From: Rhizobiaceae bacterium
Lineage (GTDB): Bacteria > Pseudomonadota > Alphaproteobacteria > Rhizobiales > Rhizobiaceae
DNA: 10,256 bases
Direction: 5' to 3'
Assembly: GCA_021648425.1 (NCBI GenBank)
Contig: JAKISV010000102.1
Location: forward strand, 1-10,256
The position numbers and the translations under genes were made by a program. The notes under the pieces were generated by a model. That model worked only from the letters and a program-made list of their open reading frames with translations. It made no database searches and was not told where the DNA came from. The stretch's first letter is position 1, and each line of letters starts with the position of its first letter. Positions 6,834 through 10,256 of this stretch are shown here, piece after piece.

Positions 6834-8393
6834 ATGGGACTTTTTACCAAATTCGCCACCGTAGGCGGCGCCACCATGGCCAGCCGCTTTCTTGGCTTTG
6901 CCCGCGAGATGCTGATTGCAGCCGTGTTGGGAGCGGGGCCGGTTGCCGATGCTTTTTATGCGGCGTTTCGTTTCCCAAATCTGTTCAGGCGATTATTTGC
7001 CGAGGGTGCATTTAATTCAGCTTTTGTGCCGATGTTCTCGCGCGAGCTGGAGACGGGCGAGCGCCGCAATGCGAAGGAATTTGCTGAGAACATATTGAGC
7101 TATCTGGTAATAGTGCTGATTATCCTCACCGCTTTGGCGGAAATTGCCATGCCATGGCTTGTGGGCACAATCATTGCACCTCGTTTTGCCGACAATGCCG
7201 ATAAATTCAACCTGACCGTCGAATTGACCCGTATCATGTTCCCCTATCTGCTGTGCATGTCAGTGGTGGCGATGTTATCGGGAATCCTGAATGCCCTGCG
7301 CCATTATTTTATTGCTGCAATCGCTCCGACCATTCTCAATGTTGTTCTTGTTTCTGGATTGCTGTTTGCAAATTATTCAAGTTATGATCCCGTCAGCGTT
7401 GGCCGTATTCTGGCATGGGGTGTTATGGCGGCGGGATTTTTGCAGCTGGGCCTGCTTTATTATGCCGCCTCACGCCAGGGGTTTGCCCTGCGCCTGAAAA
7501 TACCGCGCCCCTCACCCAAGGTGAAAAAACTGCTGTTACTCGCTGCCCCGGTAGCGCTTACCGGTGGCATCGTTCAGGTAAACCTGCTTGTCGGTCAGAT
7601 CATTGCCTCCGCCCAGGATGGCGCCATTGCCATTCTCAATTATGCTGACAGGATTTATCAACTGCCGCTTGGCGTGGTCGGCATCGCAATCGGCGTTGTT
7701 TTGTTACCGGAATTAACCCGGGCCCTGACTTCTTCAAACCACGACGAAGCACAAAAGCTGCAAAATAAATCGCTGGAATTCGCTCTTCTGCTGACGCTTC
7801 CCGCAGCCGTAGGCCTGTTTTTTCTGCCAGGCCCAATCATCGCCATGTTGTATGAACGCGGGGCATTTGATCCCCAAACGACGATATTGACTGCCGCAGC
7901 ACTCGCCGCTTTTGCCATCGGATTGCCTTCATTCGTACTGCAAAAAGTATTCCAGCCGGTGTATTTTGCACGTTTCAATATGCGCGCGCCCATGTGGTTT
8001 GCTCTGGCCTCGGCAATCACCAATATCGCCGCAAGCCTGGCTTTGTTTCCAATCTACGGCCATGTGGGAATTGCCATAGCCACTTCGATTGCCGGTTGGG
8101 TAAATGCTGTTTTACTGATCATCGGATTGTCGCGCAGCGGCAATTTCTCACTCACCCCGCAAACCATCTCCAGACTGATCAAAATATTTGCAGCTTCAAT
8201 TGTTATGGGCCTGGTTCTATATGCCGGTGGTGACTGGATTAAATTACTGATGGCAGAGGGCGGCTTCCTCGTCCGGCTTGGCGTTGTAATGGCCGCAATT
8301 ATCGCCGGTGCTGTGGTGTATTTCGGATTGCTGATCATCAGCGGTGGTTTGAATATTCGCGAATTGAAATCCACCCTTTCAAAACCCAAATGA
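6834..8393 (+). CDS. murJ: Lipid II flippase MurJ (MviN)
   Basis: MurJ moves lipid-linked peptidoglycan precursor (lipid II) across the inner membrane for cell wall assembly. The protein is 519 residues, very near the 511 of E. coli MurJ, and consists of hydrophobic helices consistent with the 14-helix MOP-superfamily fold. The N-terminal 60 residues align without gaps to E. coli MurJ from memory: SRFLGFARE, ADAFYAAFRFPNLFRRLFAEGAF and SAFVPMF. The functionally important charges are present: Arg18, Arg24, Asp39 and Arg52, and Arg273 in YADRIYQLP, equivalent to E. coli Arg270. The ATG at 6834 matches the family N-terminus, although no strong Shine-Dalgarno sequence precedes it. That, and a gap of only 24 bases to glnD, suggests translation helped by reinitiation or coupling. 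It is normally essential, and it neighbours glnD in many Rhizobiales. Confidence 0.95.
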   Translation: MGLFTKFATVGGATMASRFLGFAREMLIAAVLGAGPVADAFYAAFRFPNLFRRLFAEGAFNSAFVPMFSRELETGERRNAKEFAENILSYLVIVLIILTALAEIAMPWLVGTIIAPRFADNADKFNLTVELTRIMFPYLLCMSVVAMLSGILNALRHYFIAAIAPTILNVVLVSGLLFANYSSYDPVSVGRILAWGVMAAGFLQLGLLYYAASRQGFALRLKIPRPSPKVKKLLLLAAPVALTGGIVQVNLLVGQIIASAQDGAIAILNYADRIYQLPLGVVGIAIGVVLLPELTRALTSSNHDEAQKLQNKSLEFALLLTLPAAVGLFFLPGPIIAMLYERGAFDPQTTILTAAALAAFAIGLPSFVLQKVFQPVYFARFNMRAPMWFALASAITNIAASLALFPIYGHVGIAIATSIAGWVNAVLLIIGLSRSGNFSLTPQTISRLIKIFAASIVMGLVLYAGGDWIKLLMAEGGFLVRLGVVMAAIIAGAVVYFGLLIISGGLNIRELKSTLSKPK

Positions 8394-8454
8394 TCCTTGC
8401 ATCCCGACTGCCACTCCATTACTACCCGACAAACATCGTTTTTTGAGATCAGTT

Positions 8455-9498
8455 ATGACCACATTCGTTAATCGGGTATTCTCCGGCGTACAGCCCACCG
8501 GCAACCTTCATCTGGGCAATTATCTGGGTGCCATCAAGAGATTTGTGGCGCTGCAACACTCTCATGAATGCGTATATTGCATTGTCGATATGCATGCCGT
8601 TACCACCTGGCAGGACCCCAAAGAACTGACCAACAATATCCGGGAGGTGACTGCAGCTTTTTTAGCAGCAGGCATAGACCCCAATAAACACATCGTATTT
8701 AACCAGTCACAGGTGGCAGAGCATGCGGAACTGGCCTGGTTGTTCAATTGTGTGGCACGCATGGGCTGGCTCAATCGCATGACCCAGTTCAAGGACAAGG
8801 CCGGTAAAAACCGGGAAAACGCCTCCGTCGGCCTTTTCTCTTATCCAAACCTGATGGCCGCCGATATTCTGCTTTATAAGGCCACCCATGTGCCGGTTGG
8901 CGAAGACCAGAAACAACATCTGGAACTCACCCGCGACATTGCAGCAAAATTCAATCATGACTTTGCCGGTCGCATTGCTGAACTGGGTTTAGGTGAAAGC
9001 TATTTTCCAATAACCGAGCCAATCATCGGCGGCCCTGCTGCTCGCGTAATGAGCCTGCGTGATGGCTCCAGGAAAATGTCAAAATCTGACCCTTCAGATA
9101 TGTCACGCATCAACCTTACCGATGATCCTGACACAATCGCCAAAAAAATCCGCAAAGCAAAAACTGACCCTGAGCCGCTGCCCGATAGTATTGAAGACCT
9201 CAAACAGCGACCCGAAGCAGATAATCTGATTGGTATCTATGCGGCGATTAATGACAGTGACAAAGAAACTGTGATTACCGAGTTTGGCGGCAAATCATTT
9301 TCGGAGTTCAAACCGGCACTGGCCGAACTGGCAGTCGAAAAACTGGCTCCGATAAACGCAAAAATTCGCGAATACATGGCCGACCCCGCCAGCATCGACG
9401 CCATATTGACCAACGGTGCCGACAAAGCGCGTGAAATAGCGAAAAACAACATGGGCGAAATACGAGAAAGTTTTGGCTTGGTCGGTGCAATAAAATAA
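8455..9498 (+). CDS. trpS: Tryptophanyl-tRNA synthetase
   Basis: TrpRS attaches tryptophan to tRNA-Trp using ATP in the cytoplasm. The product has 347 residues, a normal bacterial length. It is a class Ic synthetase, with the HIGH-type motif TGNLHLGN (15-22) and the KMSKS loop in exact form at 207-211. Other family segments are seen: NRVFSGVQPTG at the N-terminus, VPVGEDQKQHLELTRDIA in the tryptophan/adenylate-binding region, and FSYPNLMAADILLY. The frame is open to a TTG at 8443, but the ATG at 8455 places the family's N-terminus correctly and has GAGA 6 bases upstream. The 61-base gap to murJ has no clear terminator, so glnD, murJ and trpS may form one transcript. No tryptophan attenuator or T-box-like leader was seen. 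Confidence 0.95.
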   Translation: MTTFVNRVFSGVQPTGNLHLGNYLGAIKRFVALQHSHECVYCIVDMHAVTTWQDPKELTNNIREVTAAFLAAGIDPNKHIVFNQSQVAEHAELAWLFNCVARMGWLNRMTQFKDKAGKNRENASVGLFSYPNLMAADILLYKATHVPVGEDQKQHLELTRDIAAKFNHDFAGRIAELGLGESYFPITEPIIGGPAARVMSLRDGSRKMSKSDPSDMSRINLTDDPDTIAKKIRKAKTDPEPLPDSIEDLKQRPEADNLIGIYAAINDSDKETVITEFGGKSFSEFKPALAELAVEKLAPINAKIREYMADPASIDAILTNGADKAREIAKNNMGEIRESFGLVGAIK

Positions 9499-9541
9499 GT
9501 GCGGATTTGTTTGAATTATCATTATTGCAATCCAGCATGGC

Positions 9542-9569
9542 TTGATTGTCGCACCCCTATCAATATATA
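9542..9569 (+). promoter_or_regulatory. Candidate promoter of the Nfu-like gene
   Basis: TTGATT (9542-9547) and TATATA (9564-9569) are separated by 16 bases and resemble a sigma-70 -35/-10 pair. The expected start would fall around 9576, inside the ICE-like palindrome described next. The 105-base gap after trpS, together with this match, suggests that the gene is transcribed separately from glnD-murJ-trpS. Confidence 0.45.
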
Positions 9570-9573
9570 GTAG

Positions 9574-9590
9574 TTTGGAACACTTCTAAA
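9574..9590 (+). promoter_or_regulatory. ICE / Irr-box-like palindrome before the Nfu-like gene
   Basis: The sequence TTTGGAA-CAC-TTCTAAA differs from the ICE consensus TTTAGAA-N3-TTCTAAA at one position. It lies 4 bases downstream of the proposed -10 and 13 bases before the ATG, covering the likely transcription start. The same motif in the same relative place occurs before mbfA in this window. Repression by Irr in low iron is inferred. It fits known Irr control of iron-using functions in Rhizobiales. Confidence 0.65.
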
Positions 9591-9603
9591 CAGGATATCT
9601 CCC

Positions 9604-10176
9604 ATGTTCATCCAAACCGAAGCAACGCCCAATCCAGCCACTTTGAAATTTCTGCCGGGTCAAACCGTGGTCGAAGAGGGCTCTTATGACTATCGCAGCA
9701 TTGAAGACGCCGCCGCCTCTCCGCTGGCTTTGCGTTTGTTCGATGTAAAAGACGTATCCGGCGTTTTCCTGGGTTATGACTTTGTCACCATTACCAAGAA
9801 AGAAAATGACGGTAGCCCCGATTGGCAACATTTAAAACCAGCCATCCTGGGCGCCATCATGGAGCATTTCATGTCAGGCGCACCGGTTTTGGAAGGCGCT
9901 CAGAATGCTCAGGGTGATCTGGGTGAGGAATTTTATGAACCCGAAGATGAAAAAACGGTGGAGTTGATCAAGGAGCTGCTCGATACCCGGGTGCGCCCGG
10001 CTGTGGCCCAGGATGGCGGCGACATTGCATTTCGTGGTTTTAAGGAAGGTGTGGTTTATCTGCATATGCGTGGCGCTTGTGCCGGCTGCCCCTCTTCAAC
10101 AGCAACTTTGAAACACGGCATTCAAAACCTGCTACGCCATTTCATTCCAGATGTTGAAGAAGTTGAAGCCATTTAA
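9604..10176 (+). CDS. Nfu/NifU-like iron-sulfur cluster scaffold protein
   Basis: This is an Fe-S cluster carrier of the NFU1/'NifU family' type, thought to deliver [4Fe-4S] clusters to apo-enzymes in the cytoplasm. The 190-residue protein starts with the Nfu N-terminal domain (MFIQTEATPNPATLKFLPG, about 1-87). A short acidic linker follows, then the C-terminal NifU domain (about 115-185), with RPAVAQDGGDI (131-141) and the cluster-binding GACAGCPSST, in which Cys159 and Cys162 form the CxxC. It lacks the IscU-like domain of nitrogenase NifU, so a nitrogen-fixation role is not implied. AGGA (9592-9595) is a good ribosome binding site 8 bases from the ATG. In many Rhizobiales this gene lies after trpS and a universal stress protein gene, which is absent here. 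The promoter carries an ICE-like palindrome. I give no symbol because naming (nfuA, nifU) varies between genomes. Confidence 0.93.
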   Translation: MFIQTEATPNPATLKFLPGQTVVEEGSYDYRSIEDAAASPLALRLFDVKDVSGVFLGYDFVTITKKENDGSPDWQHLKPAILGAIMEHFMSGAPVLEGAQNAQGDLGEEFYEPEDEKTVELIKELLDTRVRPAVAQDGGDIAFRGFKEGVVYLHMRGACAGCPSSTATLKHGIQNLLRHFIPDVEEVEAI

Positions 10177-10254
10177 CTAGAGCGCTTTTCGTTCATATTG
10201 AACCACTTGATGGACCATATCAGCCCACTCGGCAAGGCGCAATTTGCCGCGCGA
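10177..10254 (-). CDS. Possible C-terminus of a convergent gene (very uncertain)
   Basis: On the - strand one frame is open from the window edge for 25 codons and ends in TAG at 10179-10177, directly next to the Nfu stop codon. It translates as SRGKLRLAEWADMVHQVVQY followed by ERKAL, a believable C-terminal helix. I recognise no family. The stretch is too short to exclude chance. The + strand also has a short open frame from an ATG at 10210 (MDHISPLGKAQFAAR), without a Shine-Dalgarno sequence. The two palindromes here argue that it may be non-coding repeat DNA. Confidence 0.2.
   Translation of the reverse strand, partial: SRGKLRLAEWADMVHQVVQYERKAL
10191..10249. repeat. Two small palindromes after the Nfu-like gene
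   Basis: GTTCA-TAT-TGAAC (10191-10203) is a perfect 5+3+5 inverted repeat. CGGCAA (10230-10235) pairs with TTGCCG (10244-10249) across 8 bases. Neither is followed by a T-run, so neither is a clear terminator. The lead-in CTAGAGCGCTTTTCG resembles intergenic repeat sequences that I recall from Rhizobiales genomes, so this may be the edge of a dispersed repeat. That cannot be tested from one copy. Confidence 0.35.
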
Positions 10255-10256
10255 TC

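Noticed and set aside
7658..8419. Two 121-codon frames on the - strand over murJ
   Set aside because: Both are antisense to a complete conserved membrane protein and have no family features or start signals.
8443..8454. TTG start for trpS
   Set aside because: It overlaps the GAGA that serves the ATG at 8455, and the TrpRS N-terminus begins naturally at the ATG.
9499..9556. Terminator after trpS formed by GTGCG and CGCAC
   Set aside because: The arms are only 5 bp, separated by 48 bases, and no T-run follows.
9604..10176. Nitrogen-fixation NifU
   Set aside because: The protein has the Nfu N-terminal domain and one C-terminal NifU domain only. The IscU-like and central ferredoxin-like domains of nitrogenase NifU are absent, and no nif genes are nearby.

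Overview
The window looks like chromosomal core DNA from an alphaproteobacterium, most likely of the Rhizobiales/Hyphomicrobiales group, with moderate GC content. The evidence is the run glnD-murJ-trpS-(Nfu/NifU-like gene), which is a familiar rhizobial gene order, a GlnD protein closely resembling rhizobial GlnD, an hrcA-grpE pair, and an MbfA-type ferritin/VIT1 iron exporter preceded by an Irr-type iron control element (ICE). No mobile element, phage gene, CRISPR array, rRNA or tRNA was seen.

Layout. The left edge (3-895, + strand) carries the tail of an alpha/beta hydrolase, overlapping by ATGA the gene for the pseudouridine synthase RluA. RluA runs tail to tail, with a 4-base overlap, into mbfA on the - strand (892-1875). 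A divergent intergenic region (1876-2010) separates mbfA from hrcA and holds the mbfA promoter with an ICE palindrome and a weak candidate hrcA promoter. From hrcA to the right edge every clear gene is on the + strand: hrcA, grpE, glnD, murJ, trpS and an Nfu/NifU-like Fe-S scaffold gene. The hrcA-grpE and grpE-glnD gaps contain inverted repeats. One of them would pair with the Shine-Dalgarno sequence of glnD. The last 80 bases contain two small palindromes and no securely identified gene.

How the genes work together. HrcA and GrpE belong to the heat-shock/chaperone system. GlnD is the nitrogen sensor that modifies PII proteins. MurJ flips lipid II for peptidoglycan synthesis, and TrpRS charges tRNA-Trp. 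The best regulatory signal is a pair of matching ICE/Irr-box sequences, one at the mbfA promoter (1889-1905) and one just before the Nfu-like gene (9574-9590). Each lies immediately downstream of, or overlaps, a plausible -10 element. This suggests that the iron exporter and the Fe-S carrier are both repressed by Irr when iron is scarce. I see no wholly new protein system here. The interest lies in this regulatory pairing and in the structured intergenic RNA segments.
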